Shown: piece by piece, positions 29,417-41,881 of the stretch
Layout: each line of letters opens with the position of its first letter
Numbering within the stretch: the first letter of the stretch is position 1
The notes under the pieces: generated by a model
What the model saw: only the letters and a program-made list of their open reading frames with translations
Told to the model about the DNA's origin: nothing
The model's database searches: none
Assembly (NCBI GenBank): GCA_030762935.1
Contig: CM060883.1
Coordinates: 53,156,001-53,220,000, forward strand
DNA length: 64,000 nt
Direction of reading: 5' to 3'
Origin: Hymenopus coronatus
Lineage: Eukaryota > Arthropoda > Insecta > Mantodea > Hymenopodidae
Translations under genes and position numbers: made by a program

Positions 29417-30221
29417 TTACTTTCCTTACATAGAATATGGGACATAGATAGAGAAGGTATTGCACTCCACCAAAAATTCGATACCAAGATTTCACCGGAA
29501 CACACGTTTTAGAGTCCCAAAAATCACTTTTAGAAAAATATCTTGTGTGTCCGTGTTTCTGTGAACACGGTAACTCAAAATAAAAAATCAGTAAAATACC
29601 AAACTGAGAAAATGACACGAAACATTTCAGAAATATCTCCTCAGCCCAAACTACAATTTATAAGGAAAGCTTTCAAAAATTTCGATTTTCTCAAAAATGT
29701 CTCTAACGATTTTGATTAAAGTACCGTAAATTAAAGACAATGACAAATAATATACATATCCTGAATTTTCTGGGAATAGCCTCTGAAAGCCTCTTTAGTC
29801 TAGATGAAATGTTCTGTATTTTGCGTAACTGGTAAACCGTAAGAGATAGACAAAAACCTACTACAGAAAACATGTAATTTGTCAGATGCATTTTATGATG
29901 GAGCTGACCATTTTTGAGATATTCTTTGTTATTGGTTTCAGTTTTAAAATACTGAACTTTTCTCATAAAGGAATTTTTCAGCTTCTGGCAATGCAAAGAA
30001 CCGAATTTAAATCTCATAGCAACCAACTTTTAAAAACATTTGACTGTCGTTTTAGCCTAGTGTATTCCCTTACTTCCCTTCTACTTACATGAAAGCTAGA
30101 AATAACACCATTTCTGCTAATGTATATCTCGATTAGTATGGAGCAGATAGAGGAATACGCTTTTTAACAATAATTTATTACAGAGATATAGAGAAAGTCA
30201 TGTTAAGGAATGCATCCCATT
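29417..30221 (+). mobile_element. HINE-like repeat, near-complete copy
   Basis: TTACTTTCCTTACATAG start, ATTCGATACCAAGATTTCAC, TCTCTAACGATTTTGATTAA, AACTGGTAAACCGTAAGAGA, and a 3' end at GAGAAAGTCATGTTAAGGAA. Confidence 0.85.
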
Positions 30222-30306
30222 TTCCACTTGCTTTCTTCTCCTGTTATTCTTGTGACTTTACGCTTGTCTGCGTTTCTCATATCTTATATTATCCACTACT
30301 GCTTCT

Positions 30307-31775
30307 TTTTACTTTCCCTCTACGTACTTAGAGTAAGTACAGGAAGAAACACTACTATCAATATTCCACCCAAAAATTCATATCAAGATTCCATGTATAT
30401 ATTTTGATGCCCTCAAAGTCACAAAAATGCATTTACAGAAGAAACATTACGTGTGTTGTGAGCTATTGTCTCTGACTGTGGCGTGTCTGTGAATACCGTA
30501 ACTAAAAAACGAAATACAACAGTAAATACGAAACTTCGTATTTAAGTTCATGACCTTCCAAAAATACGATACGAAACTTAGAAGACAATCTACCATGAAA
30601 AAGTTTTGTCATTTTTACATTCTCTGGCACGTATGTATAATGTAGATGGAGAAGGTATTGTATTTCACCCAAAATTCGATGTCAGATTTCACAGAAATAC
30701 ATCTTTTAAAACCTCCTGAATTCAAAAAGAGCCCTTTTAGAAACATTTCCGTATGTGTGTCTATGTCTCTGTGTGCGTGTGTGTGCAAGTCTGTGGACAG
30801 CATTGCTCAAAATAAAAAAATCCGTTAAATACCAAACTGGTATTTAAGTTCAGTGTCTTCCAAGGATGCGATAAGAAGATGTTTAAGAAAATCCCCTCCC
30901 CCTCACCCAAATATGCTTTACAAGGAACATTTTTCGAAAATTTTGATTTTCTCAAAACTTGCTCTAAACGATTTGTATTAAAATGACACATTTTTAAAAT
31001 ATATTTTCATGACAAATGAAATGTATATCTTGAATTTTCTGGGAATGGCGTCTGAAGACCTCCTCATTCTGGATGACTTTTATATAACTCGTAAATCATA
31101 AGAGATAGACAAAAACTTACCACACAAAACACGTGTATCTCATTAAAACTCACAATTTATGGCATACACATTTTTTTGTAGAGCTAACCGTTTCCGAGAT
31201 ATTCCTTTTTTTGGTTTCAACTTTAAACCACTTCAACTTTTCTCAAGCGGGAGGTAAGCTTTCGTTTCATCTCTTTTATTTTACTTCCAGGATTACAAAA
31301 GAGAGCCGAATTTCAATTGTTTAAGATAAAACGACAACCTTTAAACGATGTGACTATCGCTATGGACTAATATATTCCCTTATTTCCCATCTACTTGCAA
31401 GGAAGGGAGTGATAAGACAATTTCTGCTAATGTTTATCTCGATTCGCATTATATAGACAATAGAATAATCTTTTGTAAGAAAAGTCTGTGGAACGACTAG
31501 AAAAGACATGTAAATGGAACAATCAGATTTTTAATTTTCTCAAAATGGTGCTTTTGATTAAAATACCCATGAGATTGCTATTTTCACAACACAGAAAAGT
31601 ATGTATATCTTGAATTTTAAGGGAATACTTGTGAAGCCCTCTTTATTCTAAATAAATTTTATATAATTGTGTATTCGAAATGAGCAAAAGTTTACTATAC
31701 AAAATAGCACATCTCGTTCAAGCTCACATTTTATTTTATATGACATTTTCTCTGACGTTAACCTTTTCGGAATAT
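30307..31775 (+). mobile_element. HINE-like copies in tandem (two partial, one full)
   Basis: 30307-30611 is a 5' fragment. 30612-31528 is a full-length diverged copy ending AATGGAACAATCAGA. 31533-31775 is an interior fragment in the same direction. All three are in the same orientation, consistent with repeated insertion at family ends. Confidence 0.75.
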
Positions 31776-32159
31776 TAAGATTAGTATTATCTTGGAATGA
31801 GCTCCCAATCGCACATAGACCATAGGGCTCTTTGAAACTTACTTGACCCCTGGGAGGGAGGAATGAGGGGAGAGACCCGAAGGGCGAGCAGATACGGATG
31901 ACGAAGAGCGCATATATGGACGGAGATTTTGTAGATTAAACACATCCGACGCCACCTTGGCCGTACCTACAGCCCCAAGCCTCGAGGTTCCCCCAAAAGC
32001 ATCCGAAATGGGCCCTGACAGATGCCAGGTAAGAAAGCTTTGCAGAGCGCATAGTCACCGCTCAGGAGCAACCCTTCGAACACTGTCGCTTGGTAGGTCC
32101 TTCAGCTCTTAAACAAATAACAAGAAAGTGATGGGTACGAAAAATTTTTGGGACAGGAA
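31776..32159. other. Unassigned, GC-richer, upstream of gypsy pol remnant
   Basis: Could be upstream gypsy coding sequence too decayed to read, or another SINE-like repeat. No motif is firm enough to call. Confidence 0.3.
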
Positions 32160-32318
32160 AGTCGCGGTTGAAGATGAAACACCCCAAAACTCGCCCTATA
32201 GTCCGCAGAAACCACCAAAAACCCATAGTTCAGAGTGGACGGTCGCTGGGGATCGAAACCGGAACCTTCCAAATGCGAGCCACAAATGTTACCACCTGAG
32301 CCATTCCGATCAGTTTCC
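32160..32318 (-). repeat. tRNA-derived SINE, family E
   Basis: The minus-strand head has a perfect A box (TGGCTCAGGTG) and a B-box-like GGTTTCGATCC. The body ACTATGGGTTTTTGGTGGTT matches the copy at 58006-58175 (ACCATGGTTTTTTCGTGGTT). It abuts the reverse transcriptase remnant and may interrupt it. Confidence 0.75.
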
Positions 32319-34290
32319 GGTACAATACTGTCTCAGCAATGCGCCGGCCACCCTCCAGCGCCTCATTGAATCAGCGATGGGAAGGTTGACATACGGCACC
32401 TGTCTGCTTTATTTGGATGACATCATTGTGGGCAGTAACTTCGAAGAACATCTCGAGAGCCTGACCAAGATACTGCAAAGGCTGTAGGCAGCTAACTTGA
32501 GCTTGAACGCGAAGAAGTGCCAACTCTTCTGCAAGGAGATGGACTACTTAGGCCAAATAGTCTCACCACGAACCCAGAGAAGGCTCGAGCAGCGAGAGAT
32601 TGGCCTCGCCCAAAAGACAAACGAGAGCTGCGAAGTTTCCTGGACCTTCGCAGCTACTACCGCCGGTTTGTTAAACGTTTCTCCAACATCGCGAAACCTA
32701 TCACTCGTCTGACGAAAGAGCATCAACCTTACATGAGCTTAAAAGAGGTGAAGAGCACGTTCCCGGCGCTAAAATCAGCATTCTGCAATGTTTCTATTTC
32801 AGGATTTTCACAAACCGTGGCAATTTTATTGTGGGCATTGATGCCAATAACTTCGGCATTCACGGCGTTTTATCACAGGTCCAGGGTGACCAGAAGCGAG
32901 CAATTGCTTACTATAGCAAGACGTTCTACAAGACATAAAAGAACTACTGTGTTACCCGGCGAAAACTCCTGGCAGTGGTAAAGGCGCTGGATCACTTCCT
33001 GTAACGTCAACCATTTCACCTGAGGATAGACCACTCCGCTCTCGCCTGGCTGTTAAGTTTCAAGAACCTGGAAGACCAGTCAGCCCGTTTGGTCTAGAGC
33101 CTGCAAGAGCACAACTTTACATCAGAACATCTGAAAGGAAGGAGTCACACCAACACGTCCAGACAACCCTGTCCTAAGGTTGAAGAGAAGGAGCGTGCCG
33201 CTGCTGTCCGTGTTATTTCAGCGATGCCTGAGGCTGGATGGTATAGCGCAGTGCTGAGGAGAGAGCAACTGGCGGACGCCGATTTGGGGCTACTGCTGGA
33301 GGCAGTGACTAGACCGAGCTGGGAGGACATTACGTTCAGTATTGTGAGTAAGTTTTACTGGAGCCAATGGACTCACCGAAGATCAAGGGTAGTGTCCTCT
33401 TAAGAATATGGGTGTCACCTGATGAGAAAACCCAAAGAGAGCAGCTGAGCCTTCCTCGGTGTAAGGTCGCGGAAGTCCTGGAGGAGGTAAATACAGAGAC
33501 TTCGGAAAGACAAATGGAACCCAACCGAGCTATAGGCAAGCTCCGACAACGGTACTACTTGTTGAGAGTGCGGGCAGACGCTGAGAGGTGTTGCCGCCAA
33601 TGCCATGTGTGTTCGATAATTCGCGGTCTACAGAACAGGAATCGGGGTCGTATGCAGCAGTATAACACAGGAGCACCCCAGTAATGCATAGCAATTGACG
33701 TAGCTGGGCCATGTCTGACAGACATGAGCAACAAGTATCTGTTGGTTGCCATGGATTACTTCACCAAGCGGCTAGAGGTGTACGCTATTCCTAACCAGAA
33801 GGCAAACCCATAGCGAATTGTCTCATAGAAAAACTGTTTTGGGGTGCCAAAGAACTACACAATGATCAGGGCACAGCATTGAGACCAACCTCATGAGGAA
33901 AACACTGAAACAACTCGGAGTGCATAAGACTACGTTACACTTCTTCACCCACAGTCAGACGGCATGGTTGAGCGGTACAAGACTCTAGAATGAGGAAGAC
34001 TGTGGCCAACCTCAGAGAGACTGGGCTGTGAGGGTACCATCTTTTTTGCTGGCCTACTTCTCTTCAACCCACGATACCACCGGATTGACACCGGCCAATT
34101 TGGTCCTTGGCAGAGAGCTGCGTCTATCATGCGACATGGTGTTCGAGAACAGTCAGCAGTCACCTACGCGGAGCATCTCGTATACCAACTTTATGATATG
34201 CATGATATGACTCGTCAAAACACCCAGGTAGCGAGCCATCGGATGAAGATCCGTTACGACCGGCAGACCAACGCTTCGAGTGAGTTTCTT
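32319..34290 (+). pseudogene. Ty3/gypsy pol remnant: RT, RNase H, integrase
   Basis: Domains appear in the order of a gypsy Pol, spread over several frames. Reverse transcriptase: LSNAPATLQRLIESAMGRLT and the catalytic YLDDI at 32410-32424, with a premature TAG at 32485, then EMDYLGQIVSP and SYYRRFVKRFSNIAKPITRL. RNase H: GIDANNFGIHG and AIAYYSKTFYKT around 32830-32935. Integrase: zinc-finger half CRQCHVC near 33590, then AIDVAGP, YLLVAMDYFTKRLEVYAI, HPQSDGMVERY and DTTGLTPANLVLGRELRL. At least four stops or frameshifts. No LTRs identified. Confidence 0.88.
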
Positions 34291-34339
34291 GCAGTAGTGA
34301 ATTAAACACTTTATTTGTAATCAAAATAAAACATTTGTT

Positions 34340-34630
34340 TAATATACACTTTATTTCCCATATAAATATCTTTAATGTATGTCATTTTAATCAAAATATT
34401 TAGATATATTTTTTTTAAATCGAAAATTAAACAAAATAAAAAAAAAAGGCCCATGTTAAGATGGGGAAAATTTTCGTGTCACAACTTCGAAAAAACTGAA
34501 TTTAAATACGAAGTTTGGTGTTTAATGGACGTTTGCTTTTTATGCTGTCCACAGACACGCACAAAAGGCTCACAGACAGAGATACATACATACCTTTATC
34601 TAAAAATGCTTTTTCAATTCAGGGGCACTC
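34340..34630 (-). mobile_element. HINE-like fragment
   Basis: Matches the 5' half of the family reversed: TTTAATCAAAATATTTAGAT, TTTAAATACGAAGTTTGG, CTGTCCACAGACACGCACA. It has an A run at 34437-34447. Confidence 0.7.
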
Positions 34631-36089
34631 TTGTAACGCTCCCCGTTACTAGGACTAGTTTGGGAGTTGCTTTATCTGGTTTTCAGAGCTAGATTGCTTG
34701 GCGAGTGTCGTTACATAACACGGGTTTTGCATTATACCGCCTTTTTCCTTGCTGGGCTATTCCAAACTGTGTGATGTGGGGGAGGGGTCGGTTTGTTGAG
34801 TGGAAGAGCCGTCCTTTGCTTATGTGGACTTTGTGAGAGAACAAGGCAGCGAGAGAGAGAGTTGGAATGTCTTACGTGCAGGTGCGTGCATGCTCCGTGC
34901 TTGTTTAGCTTGCCCTGAAAGGCACTTGATTCAATGTGCAACACTAGTGATATATTCTATGTGAAAAAGGTTTTTCATCGAACTCTAGGGTAAGTCGCGA
35001 TACATGCTTGATTCCGACAGTTTTGGTTACGGAGAATTCTCCAACGCAAGTGTACTGACAGGTCTTTTTTCCTCCTTTTCCCCGCGAAGTTTTGGTTCAA
35101 TTTAACGGTTCTTTGGTACTGGGCTAAGCAGATTGTACTAAAAACTGGGTATATTAATGATTGTTAGTTTTTCTTATATTGATGTACGTGGCGAATTATC
35201 CAGATGGAAAGCGGGTTTAACAGTCTGTATTTTGTAAATATGGGGACTTGCCTATTTTCATATTAGATAACGGGAATTACATTAAGTACTTCTTGTTACC
35301 ATAATCCTAGCTTTCCATAATATTTGCATATTATAGAAACACTCCTTAATCTGCCTTGTAATTTCAAAGTACTGTATTTTGGAGTGCACTTTGTTAAATG
35401 TTCATTTAACGTTTCTTTGTTTAACAAAAGAGTTTTTTTTTAAAACTATTTGGCTATTGGATAGTAGGATTTACGTTAAGCGCATTTTCATACTACAATA
35501 AAACTTGCTTTTTAAACATAGCATTTTATAGAACATTTGCAAATTGAATATTACCTTAATTTAGGAAAACAAATTCACTTTACATTTCGCTTGCTATTAT
35601 CGTGCTTCAAGAGTAACGTTTCCTTTCCTTTTTTGAGGTAGGATAATCATAATGTTGGAATCATTCACCTAGATATAACTGTTTGTTGTTAATCTTGTTA
35701 ATATAGGTGAAGGCCATTGGTTACATTTTAGAATTAAGACAATTTTACACTATAATTCCCTCGCAGTTAGGGATGCATACTAGTTTGGGGAATTTCCTTA
35801 TTGGTCATTGCATTCTTGTTTACTTTACAGCCAGAGCTGCATATATTTAAATAAACAAATTACTGGTTAGATCTGAGAAGAAATTTAAAGATTAGATGTT
35901 ATCGCCTGTTTGTTACTATATTGTAGGTTTATAGTAAGGTTCTATTCATCTGTGGCCTGGTAGTTCACTGAAGTACGCCTTTCTTATGGTAAATTCATTC
36001 TATCTATTTCCAAGAAAGCAACCTTCCGTGATGAGGGTATTTTTCATTTCTGTGTGGATGAAACTGCTCATCCTAGGGAGTAAAAGGTC
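34631..36089. other. Unassigned stretch, locally GC-richer near 34.7-35.1 kb
   Basis: No repeat family or protein recognised. About 34640-35110 is richer in G+C and CpG than the surroundings and contains a GAGA-type tract (34849-34861) and a donor-like AGGGTAAGT near 34986. Beyond 35110 it becomes AT-rich and featureless. Confidence 0.35.
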
Positions 36090-36310
36090 ACCGTTCAGCC
36101 GGTTTTTCAGCACTCTAAAATATGTAATTCCGGTGAAATCTCGGTATCAAAATTTTGGGTGGAATGCATACGTACTTTCTATATCTATTATGTGAATTGT
36201 ACATACGTGCTACAGATACTATAAAGCATTTTTAGAAAAAAGGTGCTTATATGCGTGTGGGTCTGTCTTCGTGTGTGTGAACAGCATAATTCGAAACAAA
36301 AAGTCTGCCC
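36090..36310. mobile_element. HINE-like end fragments, back to back
   Basis: 36090-36215 is minus-oriented (TTCCGGTGAAATCTCGGTAT). 36219-36310 is plus-oriented (AAAGCATTTTTAGAAAAAAG, GTGAACAGCATAATTC). Confidence 0.65.
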
Positions 36311-37029
36311 CATTTCACAAATTATTTAATTTTGTGAGGCATACGAAAGGTAGTAAGACTATCTATATATTTCTCGACGATAATAGTAATACCACCAATA
36401 TTGCCAAATTAAGAATAAATATTACTTATGCTTGAACAGCCTCGGAAAATAATAAAGGGCGATCGAGTTTACGAATTATTCGCTTACATTCTCTTTGAAA
36501 CTGATCATGGAGTAATAAACACAGTAAAATACTTACATAATTACTACCGCAATGTCCCCTTTGACTATGCTTTAGCAAATATAATGGGGCTTTAGTCCAG
36601 CATTTAGAACGGTATTATATTTTAGATTATAATAATAGAAATAGCATCAAATAGACTATGCACCGTTTCTTCCTCTACATCCTCTTGTGTATATTTTGGT
36701 TTGTATTCCCCCCCCCCCTTTTATGAGTACTTTTATGTAGGTTGTTACTCGGAATAAGCAAGGTTATATTGACGTTACTTAAATTGCTGTTATTTCTTTC
36801 CAACTGAGATTTTCTTTGCAAAGAGTGACGAGGCAGTGGAGTAAAATGTGGAAATCTCTCAGCTGCATTCATGAGAAATCATTAAAAACGGTGGTATTTG
36901 TGGTTGTTCAACAGTGCTTTTGAATACATATTATTTTGTCAACAGTACAAAATATGCACATCTTCTTTGTGGGCTCTTAAATTTTTAATTACGTCTGTGT
37001 TTAAATATCTTGTGTAATAAAATAAGAAC
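36311..37029. other. No recognisable feature
   Basis: AT-rich, with a C run at 36710-36718. Confidence 0.4.
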
Positions 37030-37310
37030 TGAAGCTTTCCTGGCGACGTATTAATTCAAAATCTTCTCGGGCTTCTAGCCAGGTAAAAACTTGGCTTCCG
37101 TTTCGAAGAGTCACCTTAAATACCAGGCCATAATATCACGCGAACCAATCAGATGTTAGCTTCATCCCAGCTCTATAAATACCAGTCTCCGCAAGCTCAA
37201 ACCATCAGTTCACCCTGAAGACGAGGAAGATGCACTTCTTCGAAACGTTGGTGTCAAGCCAAGTTTTTACCTGGCTAGAAGCCCGAGAAGATTTTGAATC
37301 TTGTGTAATA
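37030..37310 (+). mobile_element. Foldback element, possible Penelope-type terminal repeat
   Basis: Inverted arms 37054-37097 and 37256-37299 are 44 bases and match exactly (core CTCGGGCTTCTAGCCAGG). Between them are a TATA-like CTATAAATACC at about 37178 and, near the right arm, CTGAAGA (37215-37221), a strong stem and GAAAC (37242). The CTGANGA/GAAA order is the hammerhead ribozyme core, known from Penelope-like retroelement terminal repeats. A shortened relative is at 58927-59090. The assignment is inference. Confidence 0.6.
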
Positions 37311-37484
37311 GTTTTGGTTTAACTCAGGAGCAAATATAAGGCATTTAAAAACTGTAACAAACTTATTATCCACTGTGGAGGGTCTAGAAGCTATGGTGTT
37401 AAACTAACGCTTTGAAACAACTCGCCACCCGCCACGTTAAGGTGCTTTCTTAAATGTCTAATGTTACAAAAAAAAACAAAAAAA

Positions 37485-38313
37485 CTAATGTGTTCCATTC
37501 ACAAGACTTTCTCTACATTACTGTAACAATTATTGTTAAACAGCTTATTTTTCTATCTACTTTATGATAATTGAGCTAAACATTAGCAGAAATTATCTTA
37601 ATTACTTGCTTCCTTGCAAGTAGAAGGTAAATAAGGGAATGCACTAGGCTAAAACGATAGTCCAATCTTTTAAAAGCTGGTTGCCATGTTGAAATGCGTT
37701 TCTATACGTGGTTAGGAGTTTACAACTTTCCATGTGAGAAAAGTTTTAAGTATTTTAAACCTGAAACAAATAACGAGGAATATCTCAGAAATGGTCAATT
37801 CCACGAAAAAATGTACCTTTATGACTAAACTGTGTTTTAGCGTGAACTATGTCTTTTGTGTGCCAAATTTTGTCTATCTCTTACGGTTTATCAGTTACGC
37901 AAAATTCAGCAAAGTTCATCCATAGGTCTTTAGAGACTATTCCCAGAAAATTCAAGATATACATTTTATTTGCTACATAAATAGCTTTAATATATGGTAT
38001 TTTAATCAAAATCGCTAAGTCATTTTTTGGAAAATGAAAATTTTCGAATTGTTTTCCATGTAAAGGGTAGTTTGGGGTAGGGGATTTTTCTCAAAATCTT
38101 CGTGTCACATCCTTGGAAGATTTTAAACTTAAGTACCAAGTTTGATATTTTACAAACTTTTCGTTTTTTAGTTGTGTTCACAGATATACACGATCTTTTT
38201 CTAAAAGATTTGTTGACAATTGTGTATTTCTGGTGAAATCTCGGTATCGAATTTTTGAGTGGAATGCAATACCTTCTCTTCACACTATGCACATAGTGCG
38301 TGCAGAGAAAGTA
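37485..38313 (-). mobile_element. HINE-like repeat, near-complete copy
   Basis: Runs from TAATGTGTTCCATTCACAAG to GCGTGCAGAGAAAGTAA, with all internal blocks. Confidence 0.85.
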
Positions 38314-38651
38314 ATATTCGCAGTGGAAAAGAAAATCACGCAATGTTACGTTATCCAGCAACTGCCAACATAATATAGGGAGTAAAACCTGTTGGAGTTG
38401 CGCTTGGATTACACGAAAATCAATTTATTTACTACATACATACACAGCGTATGCGAGCGGCTTTGGGGTTACATGTGGGCAGCGCTGCAATTGCACTTCG
38501 CATAGCGTAACAAAGCTTCCAAAGCAAGCAAAATACAAATAGTATATTTTAATATAAATTGTGTGTTTTATTGAATATTAAAAATAAAAAAAATAGCGAG
38601 AAATTCTTAGAGCACATTTAGGTTTACATTAAATTAAATTCAGTTTTGTTT

Positions 38652-38815
38652 AGCGACGCTCTTGAAATGCTATGGTTCTCAGCGGCCCATTCTATGCTGG
38701 GCGTGATAAACCGCTTAATTTTGCTTACTCTTTAACAGGTTCCAGGCTCTCTTACATGCCGTAAATCTACGGCACGTCACCAACTTTGCTCCTTTCGAAG
38801 GAACTAGATCTACAA
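38652..38815 (-). repeat. SINE family A, head-less fragment
   Basis: CTATGGTTCTCAGCGGCCCA, TTCTATGCTGGGCGTGATAA and CGTAAATCTACGGCACG match the 3' body of family A. The tRNA-like head is missing. Confidence 0.75.
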
Positions 38816-39264
38816 ATGGGAACGCTGTGATGCAGTAATAACGTTTCGTAACGTCTCCAAAGAAGCGTAACTTAAGGCTAAATGTTGTGAGGATAAATCG
38901 TCAAATCACGGCAACGCCGGGTGTTTGAGCTAGTAAATTAACAAAGTGAGTACTTGTTCATAGACAAGCCAAAGCTTTGCGGCTACTAAATAGTACAAAA
39001 TGTTCTATGAATACGGCCCCATTCACAATGTAGTTTATAAGTTTTAAAACAGATTATATAAAGGGTGTTAATGAACTATATCGAAATACCTTCACAGAAT
39101 TTGTAGATTACTTAAATAAGTAATTTGTGATACGAGACTTATGGCCTGTTTATTGAAATGTCAAAGGAACGGCTATAAGTTTCTGAAGTGCCAGTACGCC
39201 ACTGGCTAATTTATCAACCATTCGAGAGCATAACACGAAAAATGAAGGGACATATTACAGCGTA

Positions 39265-39345
39265 CCTCTCTAGCGTAGTTGTTATGATGCTAGCTTTCAA
39301 GTGAAAAATAGTTCTCAAGTTCGGGTCCCGTTCACGTATCGCGGC
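39265..39345 (+). repeat. tRNA-like SINE head
   Basis: A perfect A box (TAGCGTAGTTG) and a weak B box (AAGTTCGGGTCCCG), 81 bases in total. No second copy seen in the window. It may be the head of another SINE family. The B-box changes and lack of a proper acceptor stem argue against a working tRNA gene. Confidence 0.5.
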
Positions 39346-39373
39346 ACTTCGTCTGGAATGAAAATAATAAAAA

Positions 39374-40182
39374 TCTGATGTGTTCCATCCACATGACTTT
39401 CTCTACATCTCTGAAAAAAGTAGTAGAAATAGTCATATTACTTGCTTCCTTGTAAGTAGAAGTGAAATAAAGGAGTACCATAGGTTAAAGTGATAGTCAA
39501 AAGCTGGTTTCTATGTGACTGAAGTTCCTTTGTTTGTATGGACACGAATTGACAAATTCCTGTATGAGAAAAGTATGCGTTTTTCAAAGCTGAAACCAAA
39601 AACAAGGAATATCTAAAAAAACGACCAATTCCACGAGAGATGTATACAACATAAATTGTGTGTTTTAATGTGCTCTACATGTTTTGTATGATAAGTTTGT
39701 CCATTTCTTACAGTTTAGCAGTTATACAAAATTCCATAAAATTCATCCAGAATAAAGTAGTCTTCAGAGGCTATCCCCAGAAAATTCAAGATATACATAT
39801 TATTTGTCAGGTAAATATCTTTAATATACGATATGTTAATCAAAATCGTTAGTCATTTTTTAGAAAATCAAAATTTTCGAAAAAAGTTCCATGTAAAGGG
39901 TAGTTGGGGGTGGGGGATTTTCTTGAAAATCTTCGTGTCGCATTCTTGGAAGATACCAAACTCAAATACCAAGTTTGGTATTTAACGGTCTTTTCGTTTT
40001 TGAGCTATGCTGTCCACAGACACACACGCACTCACACGGACCTTTTTCCAAAAATGCTTTTTTTTTTTGGATTCAGGGGCACCCAAAACATGTCTTTCCG
40101 GTGAAATCTTGGTATCGAATTTTTGGGTGCAGTACAATACCTTCTCTATACACTATGTATATAGTACGTGTAGAGAAAGTAA
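39374..40182 (-). mobile_element. HINE-like repeat, complete copy
   Basis: Begins TCTGATGTGTTCCATCCACA and ends GTACGTGTAGAGAAAGTAA. It is 809 bp, flanked by A-rich sequence (T-rich on the element strand) on both sides, with no target duplication. One of the best-preserved copies. Confidence 0.9.
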
Positions 40183-40189
40183 AAACGTT

Positions 40190-40268
40190 TACTATGTAAC
40201 AGGAATCGAACTCATGACCTTTGGGATAGCAGCTTCCCGCTATATGCATTAAGCCACTAGAGCAGTTG
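40190..40268 (-). repeat. tRNA-like SINE head
   Basis: The minus strand has CTAGTGGCTTAATGC at the A-box position and a good B box (AGTTCGATTCC). It is directly next to a HINE-like end. Probably a SINE head, not a tRNA gene. Confidence 0.5.
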
Positions 40269-40269
40269 A

Positions 40270-41039
40270 AAAAATGCCTCCAGAGTAGGCTACCTCAAGA
40301 GTAGTTAGCGAATGCTCAGTGCCGTACTGTCAAGTGATTTGTTCGAGATTTTACAGATTTCTGTGACATTACATTTTGACAACACTAGTAACGCGCTGCT
40401 AAAAATCGATATTTCTATACTCGGCCAGCAGTTTTAAAAGACATTCTAAGCCATTTTTTGAACCTGTTTTGCTTTAAAACCGACTTATCAGCGCCTGATA
40501 CCCACACGTTTAACGCTAAGCAGTTACGTTATGTTTATCCGGGGACCATGCATCGCCCATCTCAAATTACTTATATTAGTCAGGTGCACAATCTCGCAAA
40601 TTATTTCGGTGGAGTTCATTAACTGTGTGTGTGTGTAATCTAGTTTGACGTAGACATAAACTTCTAAGGTTGCATTTAATTCTATGTTTATTTTTATGTT
40701 CACGTATTTCATTCTGAACTATTCCAATATAATGCAATCTTAGATGTTTATGTCTTTGTCACACATAACTTACCTATTAGCCAATCAGAGAGCGATTCTC
40801 ATCTATCTGTCATCTCATATCAGATTTCCCATTGCCATATTTTGGCTCTAAAATTGTCTTCGGTGACAAACTATGAGAATACGGTATCTATAAAAATCAC
40901 AGCAAACAAATAGTGACTGTGAGTTAAACATTATTTAACCAGGCTCTTTAATATTATGCGTACTCAACTTCTTTTGTCGGTGCTCACTTCGCAGTCAGCC
41001 ATATTAGCTCCTGTGTTTCATGCTATTCCGCCATTGACT
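40270..41039. other. No recognisable feature
   Basis: No repeat family or gene assigned. A short GT run lies at about 40625-40636. Confidence 0.4.
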
Positions 41040-41357
41040 GTTTTTTTTTTCTCTCTCCCTTCCCCATTTGTATAGCCCCCTTTAACTTCTCAGGTCATAT
41101 CAAAATCGGGCTTTGACTTGATAACAGTATTTAATGTATATCCCCTTTAACTCATTTGATAACAGTAGGTTATAGTCATTAGGTTTATCATTTTATATCA
41201 ATAAACACATGCACATTCACTCTCAGATACATACTTCCAGACTCTGTGGAGGATAGAGAACAATTTTTGTTAAAGAAATAGTCCTCACCCCAGCCGGGAA
41301 TCGAACCCGGGACCTCCGTTTGAGAATTCGTCTCGCTGACCACGGAGACAGTCCGGC
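41040..41357 (-). repeat. tRNA-derived SINE, family C, full length
   Basis: The minus strand has a tRNA-like head (CTCCGTGGTCAGCGAGAC; B box GGTTCGATTCC), then CTATCCTCCACAGAGTCTGG, and a 3' part GTTAAAGGGGGCTATACAAA before an A-rich tail (T run at 41040-41050). It matches 62050-62315 from head to tail. Confidence 0.85.
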
Positions 41358-41534
41358 TTTGTTTGTATTTGCCGTTGTGAATAACAATTGGTTAATTTTA
41401 TATCTAGGTTTTGCATCGTCATGTTAGTGCTTAAATTTCATTGTGAGTGGCTCTTAAGTCTGTGAAACTCGGTCTTCAACTTATTTTAAATAAAAATACA
41501 TTTCCCCAATAAATTTAAGTATTTAAAACTGAAA

Positions 41535-41881
41535 AGCGGACGGGTAATACATAGTTTTTTGTTCTTCCATGGCACAACAGCTCACGGGGAACCTTGGCCT
41601 ACCGCCCGGCCGCTGCGTCCCCCATCTCGGTCCACTACAGACGTCATGGATGGGGTGCAGTATTGGAGGGTGAGACGTGGTCAGCGCCTCGAGTCCCCCC
41701 GGCCGGTTAATGCGGTCCTCATGACCTGGAGCCGCTAGCTCCTCAATAGGTCCCCCAGGGACCTTACGAGGCTGAGTGCACCCCAGGCCAGGTCTCCCAG
41801 TGGGGGAAAAAAATCCCCACGACGGTGCTGGGGATCGAACCCAGCTGCGCTGCCACCGCGCTAAGGAGACGACCTCCATAG
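41535..41881 (-). repeat. tRNA-derived SINE, family G, GC-rich
   Basis: The minus-strand head GTCGTCTCCTTAGCGCGGTG has a near A box and a perfect B box (GGTTCGATCCC in CTGGGTTCGATCCCCAGC). The GC-rich body contains CCCCACTGGGAGACCTGG. An open minus-strand frame of 118 codons crosses it, but this is the SINE sequence itself, not a gene. Confidence 0.8.

Noticed and set aside
39265..40268. tRNA genes at 39.3 and 40.2 kb
   Set aside because: No convincing acceptor stem pairing and imperfect boxes; more likely SINE heads.
41523..41879. Open minus-strand frame of 118 codons with proline- and glycine-rich product
   Set aside because: It coincides with a family G SINE including its tRNA-like head and B box; repeat sequence, not a gene.
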